From Dysidea avara (lineage: Eukaryota > Porifera > Demospongiae > Dictyoceratida > Dysideidae): a DNA stretch of 64,000 nt. How positions within the stretch are numbered: the stretch's first letter is position 1; the number at the start of each line of letters is the position of its first letter. The translations under genes and the position numbers were made by a program. Location: assembly GCF_963678975.1 (NCBI RefSeq), contig NC_089272.1, positions 23,997,471 to 24,061,470 on the forward strand, in the 5' to 3' direction. A model generated the notes under the pieces. That model did not search any database. It was given only the letters and a program-made list of their open reading frames with translations, and was not told the DNA's origin. Of this stretch, positions 1 through 12,295 are shown piece after piece.

Positions 1-2712
1 GAACTCTCTACATGGTGATTTGTTTGTAGCTGAATTCTCTACATGGTAGTTTCTTTGTAGCTGAACTCTCTACAATGTAACTTCTTCTAGCTGAACTCTC
101 TACAGGATGACTTGTTTCTAGCTGATCTCTCTACAGGGTGACTTGTTTGTAGCTGAACTCTCTACAGGGTGATTTTTTTGTAGCTGAACTCTCTACAAGG
201 TAACTTCTTCTAGCTGACCTTTCTACAGGGTAATTTGTTTGTAGCTGAATTCTCTACAGGGTGATGTGTTTACAGCTGAACTCTCTATATGGTAGTTTCT
301 TTGTAGCTGAACTCTCTACAGGGTGATTTGTTTGTAGCTGAACTCTCTACAAGGTAACTTCTTCTAGCTGATCTTTTTACAGGGTAATTTATTTGTAGCT
401 GAATTCTCTACAGGGCGATTTGTTTGCAGCTGAACTCTCTACATGGTAGTTTCTTTGTAGCTGAACTCTCTACAATGTAACTTCTTCTAGCTGAACTCTC
501 TACATGGTGATTTGTTTGTAGCTGAACTCTCTACAAGGTAACTTCTTCTAGCTGATCTACTTTTCTACAGGGTGATTTGTTTGTAGCTGAATTCTCTACA
601 GGGCGATTTGTTTGCAGCTGAACTCTCTATATGGTAGTTTCTTTGTAGCTGAACTCTCTACAGGGTGATTTGTTTGTAGCTGAACTCTCTACAAGGTAAC
701 TTCTTCTAGCTGATCTTTCTACAGGGTGATTTGTTTGTAGCTGAATTCTCTACAGGGCGATTTATTTGCAGCTGAACTCTCTACATGGTAGTTTCTTTGT
801 AGCTGAACTCTGTGCAACGTAACTTCTTCTAGCTGAACTCTCTACAGGATGACTTGTTTCTAGCTGATCTCTCTACAGGGTGACTTGTTTGTAGCTGAAT
901 TCTCTACAGGGCGATTTGTTTGCAGCTGAACTCTCTACATGGTAGTTTCTTTGTAGCTGAATTCTCTACAATGTAACTTCTTCTAGCTGAACTCTCTACA
1001 GGATGACTTGTTTCTAGCTTATCTCTCTACAGGGTGACTTGTTTGTAGCTGAACTCTCTACAGGGTGATTTGTTTGTAGCTGAACTCTCTACAAGGTAAC
1101 TTCTTCTAGCTGATCTTTCTACAGGGTGATTTGTTTGTAGCTGAATTCTTTACAGGGCGATTTGCTTGCAGCTGAACTCTCTACAAGGTAGTTTCTTTGT
1201 AGCTGAACTCTCTATAATGTAACTTCTTCTAGCTGAACTCTCTACAGGATGACTTGTTTCTAGCTGATCTCTCTACAGGGTGATTTGTTTGTAGCTGAAC
1301 TCTCTACAAGGTAACTTCTTCTAGCTGATCTTTCTACAGGGTGATTTGTTTGTAGCTGAATTCTCTACAGGCGATTTGTTTGCAGCTGAACTCTCTACAT
1401 GGTAGTTTCTTTGTAGCCGAACTCTCTACAGTGTAACTTATTCTAGCTGAACTCTCTACGGGTGGCTTGTTTCTAGCTGAACTCTCTACAGGGTGATTTG
1501 TTTGTAGCTGAACTCTCTACAAGGTAACTTCTTCTAGCTGATCTTTTTACAGGGTAATTTGTTTGTAGCTGAATTCTCTACAGGGCGATTTGTTTGCAGC
1601 TGAACTCTCTACATGGTAGTTTCTTTGTAGCTGAACTCTCTACAATGTAACTTCTTCTAGCTGAACTCTCTACATGGTGATTTGTTTGTAGCTGAACTCT
1701 CTACAAGGTAACTTCTTCTAGCTGATCTACTTTTCTACAGGGTGATTTGTTTGTAGCTGAATTCTCTACAGGGCGATTTGTTTGCAGCTGAACTCTCTAT
1801 ATGGTAGTTTCTTTGTAGCTGAACTCTCTACAGGGTGATTTGTTTGTAGCTGAACTCTCTACATGGTAACTTCTTCTAGCTGATCTTTCTACAGGGTGAT
1901 TTGTTTGTAGCTGAATTCTCTACAGGGCGATTTATTTGCAGCTGAACTCTCTACATGGTAGTTTCTTTGTAGCTGAACTCTGTACAACGTAACTTCTTCT
2001 AGCTGAACTCTCTACAGGATGACTTGTTTGTAGCTGAACTTTCTACAGGGTGATTTGTTTGTAGCTGAACTCTCTACAAGGTAACTTCTTCTAGCTGATC
2101 TTTCTATAGGGTGATTTGTTTGTAGTTGAATTCTCTACAGGTGATTTGTTTGCAGCTGAACTCTTTTACATGGTGGTTTCTTTGTAGCTGAACTCTCTAC
2201 AAAGTGACTTCTTCTAGCTGATCTATCTACAGGATGACTTGTTTCTAACTGAACTCTCTACAGTGTGATCTGTTAATAGCGGAACTTTCTACTGGGTGAT
2301 TTGTTTGCAGCTAAACTCTTTGCATGATTGTTTCTTTGTAACTGAACTCTCTACAAGGTGATTTCTTCTAGCTGATCTCTCTACAGGATGACTTGTTTCT
2401 AACTGAACTCTCTACAGTGTGATCTGTTCATAGCGGAACTTTTTACTGGGTGATTTGTTTGTAGCTAAACTCTTTGCATGATTGTTTCTTTGTAACTGAA
2501 CTCTCTACAAGGTAACTTCTTCTAGCTGATCTCTCTACAGGGCAATTTGATTGTAGCTGAATTCTCTACAGGGTGATTTATTTGAGCTGAACTCTCTACA
2601 TTATGGCTTATTTGTAGCTGAACTCTCTATTAGGTACCTTCTTCTAGCTGATCTGACTACAGGGTGACTTGTTTGTAGCTGAATTCCCTACAGAATAATT
2701 TACAATGTAATA
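1..2712. repeat. 31-bp satellite array, copy 1 (cut by window start)
   Basis: About 88 tandem monomers of roughly 31 bp, each built on the core GTAGCTGAACTCTCTAC followed by a 14-bp variable part. Three variable parts alternate: GGGTGATTTGTTT, AAGGTAACTTCTT and ATGGTAGTTTCTTT. The core has short inverted ends (GTAG/CTAC). Higher-order structure is visible: about 560 bp starting near 310 recurs almost base for base near 1480, an offset of 1170 bp, including the rare variant GATCTACTTTTCTACAG at 554 and 1724. Monomers decay toward 2300-2700. No coding potential was recognised. Confidence 0.95.
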
Positions 2713-3612
2713 TAACTGAGTAAATTATAAATGCAGCTGAATGCTTTATTAGGGTGACTGTTCTATTAGAGTATCTCGATCTCGCATTTGCTGCACCTAG
2801 TTGACTTTCGAATCATAACTCAGTGATTTGTAATCTGATTCTTCTGTACTACTGCAAGGACTTTCTATGATGATTATTCCAGCTACATACTGATTTTCAG
2901 CTCGTTGCTCTAAGCGGTTTGCCTGGTAGACACGAAAACTAATAGTTTTCTTATTCATAAAAATCGACCGCGTAATTTTGACAAAGGTTGGGTTTCGTGT
3001 CATATCTCCGTGGTCTTTATCCCGATTCGTTTCAAACCACAAAAAGGCACTCCTACGATGGTTGCTCCATCTACATATCGATTTTCAACTGATTCCTTCA
3101 AGGCGTTTACCCTGTAGGCGTGACAGACTTTCGACCTTGTTTTACGCAAATAATCGGTCATAACTCCGTGAATGTTCATCGGATTCCTACCAAAGTTGGT
3201 ACGGAGATCCGCCTTAATGAGCCCTTTAAGTGTGCCAAATTTCAGCCAAATCCGAGCACGCATTCGTGTTTTATGGCGAATTTTGCGAAGTGTGCGAAAT
3301 GAAGAAGATGAAGAAGAAGAAGAAGAAGAAGAAGAAAAAAACGAAGAAATTAAAACGAAATTTTGTTCGCTCGTATCTCGGAAATGGCTGGAGCGATTTT
3401 CTTCAAATTTGGTATGTAGTCTACCCTAACTGGGCGGCACGTCTCCAGCAAATTTGGTTCCAATCGGATAAGGGATCACAGAGCTACATAGGTGTGAAAA
3501 TTGCGTTTTCTTTCTTCCTGTTAATATACTCACGGTGTGGCGCGCCGGCTTCTTGGGCCGCACGACACACTATCGTGTGTCTTGATATACAATGTACTAA
3601 GAAATAGCTAGC
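2713..3612. repeat. Unique tail of the satellite composite, copy 1
   Basis: Non-tandem sequence fused to the end of the array. It starts with the module TGACTGTTCTATTAGAGTAT, passes through a GAA-rich purine run near 3300-3350 and ends with a GC-rich segment (GGCTTCTTGGGCCGC) and a small ACACAC/GTGTGT hairpin. The same order of segments follows the second array at 58049-58885, so array and tail form one repeat family. Short ORFs across it do not look like protein and are not conserved as ORFs between the two copies. Its class (satellite-bearing DNA transposon, Helitron or other) cannot be decided here. Confidence 0.8.
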
Positions 3613-3745
3613 AAAAAAATATTGTCATGGTGGTGCATTATTAAGAAACCAAGAACCTGAGAGTTTGGTTGTAATTCTTCAATATGACTTGATGTCTGTG
3701 ACTCTATTGTATAGTCTTGGAAAACAGTTGAGGTAGTGTGACCAT

Positions 3746-5699
3746 TTGTGGATACTCTTAATGATGGAGCTATCAGAAGAGTGTGCTATTTGCAGCCAAC
3801 CCATAGGTACATTACCTAAAGCTACCCTAGAGGAAAAGGGAAGTGCAAGCATTAACAAGGCCAGTGAGGAAAGAAATGAGACAGTACACTGTGTTCCTGG
3901 GCAGCTGGTACATCACGAATGCCATCGTAAGTATTGCAAACCAAGTCAAACTTCTCAAACCATCAAGTTAAGAGAACAGCAAGATGCAAGAGCTCACTGG
4001 TGTATCCTATGATTCAGGTGAACAGAACAAGGAGGTTACACAGGCTAGGCTAGTTCGTGACTGGAAGGATACCCAAACACTTCTCAGTTCCCTCCAAGGA
4101 AGGATCCCTTTTCTACTTCTGACACCACCCTGTGCAATATATACTCTAGATTGCATGCAAAAGGCACTGTTAACATTGACAAAGCACAGGATGTTGGTAA
4201 TGCTATTTTGGATAGAATGGAAGGTGCAGCAGTTACCGAGTACATTTTCAAGAAGAATCACCAAGCAGTCACGTTAGACAAAAAATCCATTATAAAGATT
4301 GAAGGTGTTGCAGTCCAGATTGATCCTCAACTGCTTTTTCAGAGATTAACCCTAGCTGCGAAAGCAACTAGTAACACTGAAGATTTGTTCAAGTACGAAC
4401 TCTGCAGTTATCCACCAACTCTCTTTGATACCTCACTAATGCTTAGACAACCACAGAAGACTGCACTAGCTAGTGCAGTTTGGAACACACTGGAATTAGA
4501 TACTCCTGAAGTACCTGGAGAAATTCAATTTGTATTAGATGGTGGTTCCCTTCTACAGCGAATACCATGGACTCAAGGGAGTACTTATGGAGAAATATGC
4601 ACAGTATATGCAGATTATGTAACCAAGAAATATGGAGAAGCTGTTGTTGTTTTTGATGGCTATGAGAAGTCATCAACAAAAGATATGGTACATCTGAGGA
4701 GGGCTAAAGGATGTTCTGGAGTGGCTGTGTCATTCACCAAAGATACGAAGATGAACATGAAGAAGGAAACTTTTTTATCAAACAGCACCAACAAGCAGCA
4801 GTTCATTAATATGCTTAGCTTCTTCTTGGAAAGAAATTGTAAAGTATGCCATGCTTCAGGAGATGCTGATTTGATGATTGTACAAAAAGCAGTAGAATTA
4901 GCCAGAGTAGCAGACACTGTGCTAGTTGGTGATGACACCGATCTTCTTATATTGTTGTGCTATCATGCCTGCTTGGAATCACACAACATATTTTTCAAAC
5001 CAGAGCCAAAGAAAGCCACTATGAAACCCAGGGTGTGGAACATAACTGCTATCAAAGAGAAACTTGGCTTAGAAATATGCAACAACATTCTCTTCCTGCA
5101 TGCAATACTTGGATGTGACACAACATCACAGCTATATGGCATTGGGAAAGGTACTTCCCTTAAGAAGTTCAAGTCCAGTAAACACTTTCAAATGCAGGCC
5201 AAAGTGTTCAGTACAACAATTTCTACGCCACATGACATCATGGCTGCAGGAGAGCAAGCACTAGTGGATTTATACTCCAAAGGAAGGATTAAACTCTCTC
5301 CGCTACAAGCGTTTCTGTGAAAAGGTAGCTACAAATACTACATTTGTTCTTCCACAAACTTTGCCACCTACTTCAGCTGCTGCTAAATATCATAGTTTCC
5401 GTGTATATTTCCAAATACAAGAGTGGAAAGGTGTTGCCAGTGAAATGCAGCCAACTGCATGGGGATGGAAAGACTATGATGGAAAACTGATGCCTGTACT
5501 TACTGATTTACCACCTGCTCCAGATGAGCTATTAAAAAATGATTAGATGTAACTGCCACACTGACTGCAGCAGCATGAGATGCACTTGCAAGAAATACAA
5601 TGTGAAATGCTCTTCTGTTTGTGGTAACTGCAAGGGAACAGGCTGCACCAACTCAGATACTTCAATCCATGAAGATGATACTGATGCCAACACTGAATA
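3746..5699 (+). pseudogene. PIN/FEN1-like protein with C-terminal CXC module, frame-disrupted
   Basis: Pieces in changing frames give one long relic. An N-terminal cysteine/histidine segment (ECAICSQPI ... LVHHECHRKYCK, 3764-3950) is followed by a 389-codon open frame (4151-5320). This frame contains VLVGDDTDLLILL and GCDTTSQLYGIGKG, acidic motifs like those of PIN/FEN1-type nucleases. The match runs on out of frame from about 5290 (RYKRFCEKVA), then at 5361-5543, and finally in another frame from 5544 as a CXC-type run with cysteines spaced CNC..C..C.C..C..C (5547-5660). At least two single-base shifts are apparent, one in the A run near 5540, so this copy is probably dead. Such proteins occur in many copies in invertebrate genomes. 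Academ-type transposons carry an XPG/FEN-like nuclease and are one possible origin, but I saw no terminal repeats here. The family assignment is inferred from motifs only. Confidence 0.6.
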
Positions 5700-6532
5700 A
5701 AAGTGAATCTTAAACCATCTGTATACATACAGTAAGACAGTTTTATAGAATAGATTTTCCACTACCATAATACTAGCCATGGTTGAAGTATAAATTTTAT
5801 TATAATGAATATCATTGTGTATGTACAGGTGTACCTAACTGAATTTGTACAATGTCAGGTTTGGAATTGTAAAGAATTAGATCCATCTTCAATAGAGAAT
5901 GAAAACAACCGAATTGTATATAGAGCTATGCTATTTATTGGTTTCCATGGTAACACATGCACCTTATAGTCTTCACTATGACACTCTGTTATAAAAAGTG
6001 TCCCTTGCTATGGGAAAACTATCATTAGACAAGCAATAAATAGCTTAAACTAAAATTTAATTAAGTGCATGGGCGGGGCTTATAATGTCAGTTTTATCCA
6101 GTAAAATGATGATAACTTTAGAACAAATTAAGCTGTGGATACCAAACAAGTATCATCTTGTTGCTTATAGTGAGAGCAATCATTTGATACCAAATGTAAA
6201 TAGTTTGGATAATGTACAGCTGAAATAGAAGAATAAATACACATTTTTTGCTAAAAATGGCTAAAAAGGTCATGCAAAAGGGTACTTTCCCCCAATGGGA
6301 TTTTCCGGGACTTTTGATATGTTATAGAGCACATTTTTCAGTGCCAGAAACTGTTGAAACCATTTGTGTTGCAATTAGTTTAAGGTCAAACCATAAAATG
6401 ACTGGACTATTTAGAAGCTACTAAAACAGTGTGTGAACATTTGGTAGAATGGTGCAGATTACACTTCATTGAAAGGTGCAGGTTTGATTCAGACAGTTCA
6501 TTTTTTAGGTACACTTTTTTTAGAGGCTCTTA
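5700..6532. other. Spacer without recognised gene
   Basis: AT-rich sequence with no ORF of interest. It contains a GGGCGGGGCTTATAATG stretch near 6072 resembling one near 10721, which suggests another old dispersed repeat, but the boundaries cannot be set. Confidence 0.5.
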
Positions 6533-7049
6533 GACTGCTCTATTATAATAGCTGACCCTTCTATTAGAGTATATTGATCATTTTTGGTTATAAGATTTCA
6601 AGCTTTCAAGTCATTGTAACTCACCAAGGGTAGTGAGCTAACTATGAATTTAGTGTCGTGAGTGCTCATATAGGGGTGGTGGGACAGGCACCAGCTAGAT
6701 TTTAAAATGGACAGGACAATAGTTGAAGGCTAATGGTGAAATTACAGAGCTGGCCACATCACAGTAAAACCAACACAGGAAGTATTTGGTCAATAGATAG
6801 AATGATGGTTATGGAAGACAGATGTGATAATTGTATTGTATTGCATATTATATTGGGTAAGTAGAATTTAAGGAAAATGGAACGGAAAGCGGAAATGGAA
6901 ATGACCCACGTGATAAAGGTCATCATGCAATATGCAAGTTGGACAGGTTTGATTTTGCAACACAATGTTTCTTTGCAGTGTTGTTTGAATCCTTTCAATA
7001 AAACAATTGAAACACTCTAATAGAGTAGTCATATTCTAATAGAGCAGTC
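6533..7049. mobile_element. MITE-like element with GACTGCTCTATTAGAG inverted ends
   Basis: The left end begins GACTGCTCTATTATAATAG and contains a second, altered copy of the unit (TTCTATTAGAGTATATTGATC). The right end reads CTCTAATAGAGTAGTC then TCTAATAGAGCAGTC, the same unit inverted and also doubled. The right 190 bp is homologous, in reverse orientation, to 7932-8125. No clear target-site duplication was found, so the exact ends are approximate. Confidence 0.55.
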
Positions 7050-7084
7050 AAGAATTGACAAGCATACCAGTGCTGTATGTATAC

Positions 7085-7324
7085 CAGGGGTATAGAGAAA
7101 TGGGAGTTGGGGGGGGAGGTAGTGGAGAGGCAGTGCCCCCTCAATGCCCAGTTGCTAAAGTAAAACAACTGTTGTAGTCATTAGCCAACTTACTTTGCCT
7201 TGATGTGCTAGAGTTTGTGCTAAAAGTTATGCAATAATTTTTAAAAAAGTTTATTTTATTCCAGTTATGCAAAAATGGAATAGTGCCCCCTTCCCTCACT
7301 TTTGAGTACTATTCTCCGCCCCTG
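7085..7324. mobile_element. hAT-type MITE, 240 bp
   Basis: The ends are CAGGGGTATAGAG and, inverted, CAGGGGCGGAGAA. They are flanked by 8-bp near-duplications ATGTATAC (7077-7084) and ATGTATAT (7325-7332). CAGGGG ends with 8-bp duplications are typical of hAT elements. The inside is G-rich on one side and C-rich on the other and has no ORF. Confidence 0.75.
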
Positions 7325-7509
7325 ATGTATATTCCCATCATATGACTTCTAAATTACCTGGAAGCTTTAAGTGACCCTATAATAGGCACTGTCAGTTAAC
7401 TAGAGTACTTTTGGGATTTGAGAATCTCAGTATTAATTTCAAGTTATAATAATGTTTAATGTTATGGTTTCAGAGAAGTAGAGAACTTTCAATATTGATG
7501 ACTCAGTTA

Positions 7510-7832
7510 CAGGTGTGGATCCAGACTTACAGAAGGGGGGGTCAAAATGAACTGAAGCACTACATTGTCTGGTTTTTGGTAAGGTGAGACCAAAATAAAA
7601 ATAAAAAGGTCACAGCCAACTGACAATAGCTGCCCACCTCACCAACTACGCATTTATAGCTGATAAAGTACATAAAAATCCTTACATAGCTCACTACACA
7701 CTGCTCTAACACTGTGACTGCTTTATTAGAGTGACTGCTCTATTACAGTATCTCGATCTTGGTATGCAAAAATTTTGGAGGGGGGTCAGAGCCCCCTATG
7801 CCCCCCTCCCCCCCCTCTTGTATCCACCCCTG
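7510..7832. mobile_element. hAT-like MITE, 323 bp, degraded
   Basis: The inverted ends CAGGTGTGGATCC and CAGGGGTGGATAC enclose G-runs (left) and C-runs (right). The 8-bp flanks CTCAGTTA and CTTACCTA match at only 5 of 8 positions, so this is an old copy or a weak call. A doubled GACTGCTCTATTAGAGT unit lies inside near 7725-7760. Confidence 0.5.
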
Positions 7833-7931
7833 CTTACCTAGTCTATAATACCTACAGTATGACAGCTATAGTCCATTAATTCACAAGCCATCTATGTGGG
7901 TCCTTGGTGGGATAGGTAACAATACATTCTT

Positions 7932-8125
7932 GACTGCTCTATTAGAGTGTTTTGATCGTTTTAGCAAAAGGATCCAAACAATGACATTGTGCTGCAAAAT
8001 CAAACCTGTCCAACCTGTATGATGACCTTTATCAGGTATTTTCCGTGGGTTGTTCCCATTTCCACTCCCATCCCGTTCCCATTTTCCTTGAATTCTACTT
8101 ACCCTGTTATATTTATGTGCCATTG
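7932..8125. repeat. Inverted second copy of the 6533-7049 element (partial)
   Basis: Starts with GACTGCTCTATTAGAGTG and is the reverse complement of about 6850-7049, including matching stretches around AATCAAACCTGTCCAAC. Only one end is present. Confidence 0.65.
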
Positions 8126-9260
8126 TCTGGACAGCCCAAATTGGTCATGTGGCTTGTAATGGAGTAGTTTGTAATGGAGTTTGGTTTAGATGAAAGCACA
8201 AGGAGGGAGCCTAAAAGTTGCTGTTTACCTGTTTGATGGCTTGTTTATTCTACTATAGTAATAACTACCACTTGGTTGCTAGGTGATAATGGGTTTTACA
8301 GCCCAGGGGAGTGACCATGAATGTTCTGTAATGACTTCCCCCTCTGCCCACTAAACTGCATAGCACCAACTGATAGCAATAATAACTTGAATTTAAGCTA
8401 GTCATTTAGCAAAATAGCATGTTATTCTTAGTTATGGACATTTCTGAGATATCTACCAGACCGCCCGGATAAGAGAGGTTCCACGTACTTACTTACTAAT
8501 GCCTTCAGACTGGCGTAAGGCTACAGGCTTGATTTTTTCACTGTTTGACATCACTTCAGCCTGACAGGTGTCTTTTGGCATACCACAGTATGTAAAACGC
8601 ATGTATCATGGACTTACCTTGTGCTCCTTTGTGTCCTATTTCTTTTTGCTGACAGCCCAAGGTGTTGATTCATGGTAGCATAAGATGGCTTCCCTACATT
8701 TGTAGGAATTGTCCATATTTTCTGTGGTGACTGGATTGATTGCAGAAGCACTTCTCCATTACAATGCTGTGTAATAGTCTGAACAAAGCTGAAAGTAAAG
8801 TGTTATGGCCACTTCACTTCGAGGCAGTAATTGATAGCTGGGACACACATTCAGATGAAAAGATTAACTCTGGCACTGTTCTTTCTTTCATACGGGATGA
8901 GCAGGTTTATTAGTCATTACAAAAAAGTAAACAAATGGAATTTTAAGGAACATAGAAAAAAAAGTAGAGAAACAAGGGAGATACACCTGCAGATATGCTA
9001 GTTGACATTTAATTTTATATGACTTGCTTGTTTACCATTTATTTCAGGCTTATTCTCAGCTGGAGGACCATCTGCCTTTCTGTAGCTGTAATCAGTCCAT
9101 ATCCAAATTCCTCCATTGTACACTGAGACTGCAAACTCAGATTTTTACACCAACACATTGTCTAGTATACCAAGTCACTAAATCATGTGGAACACAGTGA
9201 TCAGACCCTACAAGAACGTACATTTAATAAACTTTGTTTTCCACAATGACATCTTTGAAT
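8126..9260. other. Spacer, nothing recognised
   Basis: No ORF, RNA gene or repeat with clear ends was seen on either strand. Confidence 0.4.
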
Positions 9261-9817
9261 TAGGGCTGGGACGAATATTGAAATTTACCTTCGAATATTC
9301 GCTAATGAAATGTTCGAACATTTGAAGCTTTGGTGTTAACTTTCAAGTTACAGGTTTTCTTGTATTTATGCACATCCTTCTTAAGTTTTATCTTTCTAAA
9401 CCTATTTAATAAGTTTGTAAGAATTTGGAAAGTGCATAGCAGCAGTACTGAATGACACGATCAATCGATTGCAAATGGGCGTGTCCGCTATACTACAATC
9501 ATGCACAGGTAGAAATGGCTAAAAGTATACCTTCCATGCATTATCTATCACTTTATAAGATGTTCTAAGGCTGCAACTATGGTAGTAAGTTGAACTTTGA
9601 TGGTTTAAAAGTGGGCGTGGCACACAAAGATCGATCACGAACAGATGAACGTTGATCACACAAGAGGAATAAGCAGCTGCAATAACGATAACGATGTTTA
9701 TTTGTAATTCTTTTGTAGACTATGAGTGCATTACAAAGCTTCGAAGGATACTTTTATAATTTGAAGTTTACTTAACCTTCGAACCCACGAAGCATTCAAA
9801 GCTTCGTCCCAGCCCTA
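9261..9817. mobile_element. hAT-type MITE, 557 bp
   Basis: The ends TAGGGCTGGGACGAA and its inverse (TTCGTCCCAGCCCTA) are flanked by a perfect 8-bp duplication CTTTGAAT (9253-9260 and 9818-9825). Sub-terminal TTCGAA-containing inverted motifs (TTCGAATATTCG left; CTTCGAA right) repeat inside. Non-coding, so it would need a transposase in trans. Confidence 0.85.
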
Positions 9818-9825
9818 CTTTGAAT

Positions 9826-11775
9826 ACATGTTGATTACTTTGATTTGCCAGTTCAGACAGTGGCTTTCTTTTCTTGTAGACTTAAACATTTACTGTTCTG
9901 TGTTTCATTGTCCATAGTTACACCTTTTTCCTGCTTCTTCACGTGTATTACTTTATGCTGTACAAGTCATCAAACAGTCAAACACCGACATATCAATAAG
10001 GTCTGCTTCAAACCTGAGGAATAGCTAGACATGTTGGTACCTTTGTCAACACCTGAGCCTGTACCCATCCATTCTCCAATTGAACTTTGGATAGTATTTA
10101 TACTCTTGCATGAATCAAGCTAGAAGAAATCACTGTATCGCTTTCTCATTTCTAATCCTGTTTTAAAAAATGCTAAGCTAGCTAATTTCATTAAACCAAT
10201 TGAAAAAGACTCATGCCACATGTGAAATATAGTACTCAGCTTTGCCTTGTGCTACTGCTATAGTGGTCTCAACCCCTCATACTATATTTCACTCCCTACA
10301 GTGCTAATACAATTGCATGTCCTCTAAACATGACTGCTAACGGTGATTGATGACAACTAATTAAGGGAAATGGTTCACTAAAGTTGACAAATTGATGCAA
10401 TTGACAATTTTATGTCTCGGTAATAATTATTTATATCTGTTCTGACCATATGCTAGTAATGTACAAGGAAATCTCCAAACATTAGTATCACCATTATCTG
10501 GTGCTGCCCACCCTTAAAAGTAAGAATCTGGTAAAATTGTGCTTGACAGTGTATGTATGTCAGATGATTGCCCTGCAAGGCATTGTGTTGCCAAGGCGAC
10601 TTGTGTTTGACATATGGCTGAACTTCATTGGCACACATTAATTGGCTAGTGTGGAATTTCTGTGCTAGAACTGATATGGGATCTGTATTTTACCAGACCC
10701 TTACTTTTAGCAAAGATGCGGGCGGGGCTCCTTATATTGTTCTGTGCTTGACTGGCTATAACTCTATTGTCAACTTATTAGGAACCAGCAATGTGGAACC
10801 AAATTAATGTTTGTACTCTTGGCAAAATATATTTCATGCATGGCTGCTGAATGTAATTATACGCTTTGGTCAAGTATGAGATAACATGTAATATTTTTAC
10901 TATACAGCACTCTACACTATAACTTATATACGATACATTTAGTTGAAATTTGTTCATGATATAAGCATGCAATTTGTATATATGTGTATAGCAGAATGAA
11001 GGTTGCCTATGTAATCATTTCCATTCTTTTTAATACTTTTAGACACTAACTTAACTATGGATGGCAAGTATATGGTTGTTAGTTGTGTTGGAAACACCAT
11101 AGCAATTATTAAATTGTCTAAATTCAAAATAATTTATAATTACAAGTCACTTTCAGCTAATGCAACTGTTTTGAGATTTTCGGAAAACAATCAGTAAGCT
11201 ATTATAAACTGCAAAAACTTTATGCTACTTTTCATGCAGGGTTCTTTTTGCTGGAACATCACTTGTATCTATTGTTGCTCTGAGCACACACATGTGGATT
11301 GATTGATTAATTGAATGTATTATATATAGCTTGAAGCAATTTTTTGTTTATGTTTTTATATTTGGTACAGGGGAGAACTATACATTATTGCAGTATTGTA
11401 TGCAGCAAATTATAGGCAGCATCAAATTATTAGCCAATAATATACAGCACAGTATCAACATCAACTAGACCCTTCATCAGTGGTGTAGCAATGGCACAGT
11501 GACGGGTGACACACTATAATTATGCATACACAACTTGCAGGAGATAGCTACACAATACTGTAGGAGTATGGAAACCAGATGAACCAGATAAAGGAAGACA
11601 ACTAAGCTAGCCAGAGCCTAGTAGCTAAGCCAGGTGAAGGCAAAAACGATTAAGCATGTGTTGAATTGCCTGACACCAACACAAAGGAAGTTTGCCATGC
11701 CAGCTGCTGAAGACAAGATTGTTTACTTGTATTTTATATGTAACTGTATTGTAAAGAGCTTGGCATGTGTTTTCT
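9826..11775. other. Spacer, nothing recognised
   Basis: AT-rich DNA. Small ORFs at 10453-10972 show no recognisable domain. A GGGCGGGGCTCCTTATATTG stretch near 10721 resembles one near 6072. Confidence 0.4.
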
Positions 11776-12295
11776 TGTATTATTTATTTATTTTTATTTA
11801 AACTGCTTTTTAATGCAGGCAAGGCCTGCATTAAAGGTCTGTGGGCAACTAGTGCCCACAGCCAGAAAAAGTATACATACAACTTACATTTATAATTGAA
11901 TGTATAAAATTACTATCAAATTTAAGTTAATTGGCTAAAGTTATTACATACATTTTACATTTGATATATAGTGAAGTTTGGTGGGCGGGGAGACTTGGAG
12001 CAGGTACTACAAGGGAAAAGAAAGTGCAGACTGCGAGGATTGTCAGAGTCAAAATCGTTTGTGAAATGCTGCCAGAAGATCTTGAGTAACTGTGATTTAA
12101 TGGTGGAAAAAGGTTGATTTAAGTCAAGTACTGGTAGACTGTTGTAGGTTCTTGGTAATCTGTTGAAGTAGAAGTTACTTTGTTTGTTGGATGATGTTAA
12201 GTTTGACAAGACGTGTTTTGTAATTGGTTACATAATCATTTAGAATAAATTTGGTTTCCCGGCATTGGATTCTTTCTGAAGTAGAGCATCCCGGC
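11776..12295 (-). mobile_element. LINE fragment, C-terminal end and 3' tail
   Basis: Read on the minus strand, this encodes the end of a LINE ORF2. A frame with CRETKFILNDYV followed by FNRLPRTYNSLPVLDL (11955-12209) parallels TKYILNDYTSCYKDRL in the LINE at 42297-43465, so the two are relatives. It is 5'-truncated, and a frame change separates its two parts. The 3' tail holds two adjacent perfect hairpins (CTGTGGGCA/TGCCCACAG and AATGCAGGC/GCCTGCATT) and ends in AAATAAATAA-type repeats near 11780. Confidence 0.75.

Noticed and set aside
1-2712. CRISPR-like array
   Set aside because: The units are head-to-tail variants of one 31-bp monomer with no unique spacers, in animal-like DNA.
3230-3607. 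125-codon frame with a poly-Lys run
   Set aside because: It crosses the satellite tail; the corresponding region of the second copy does not conserve the frame.
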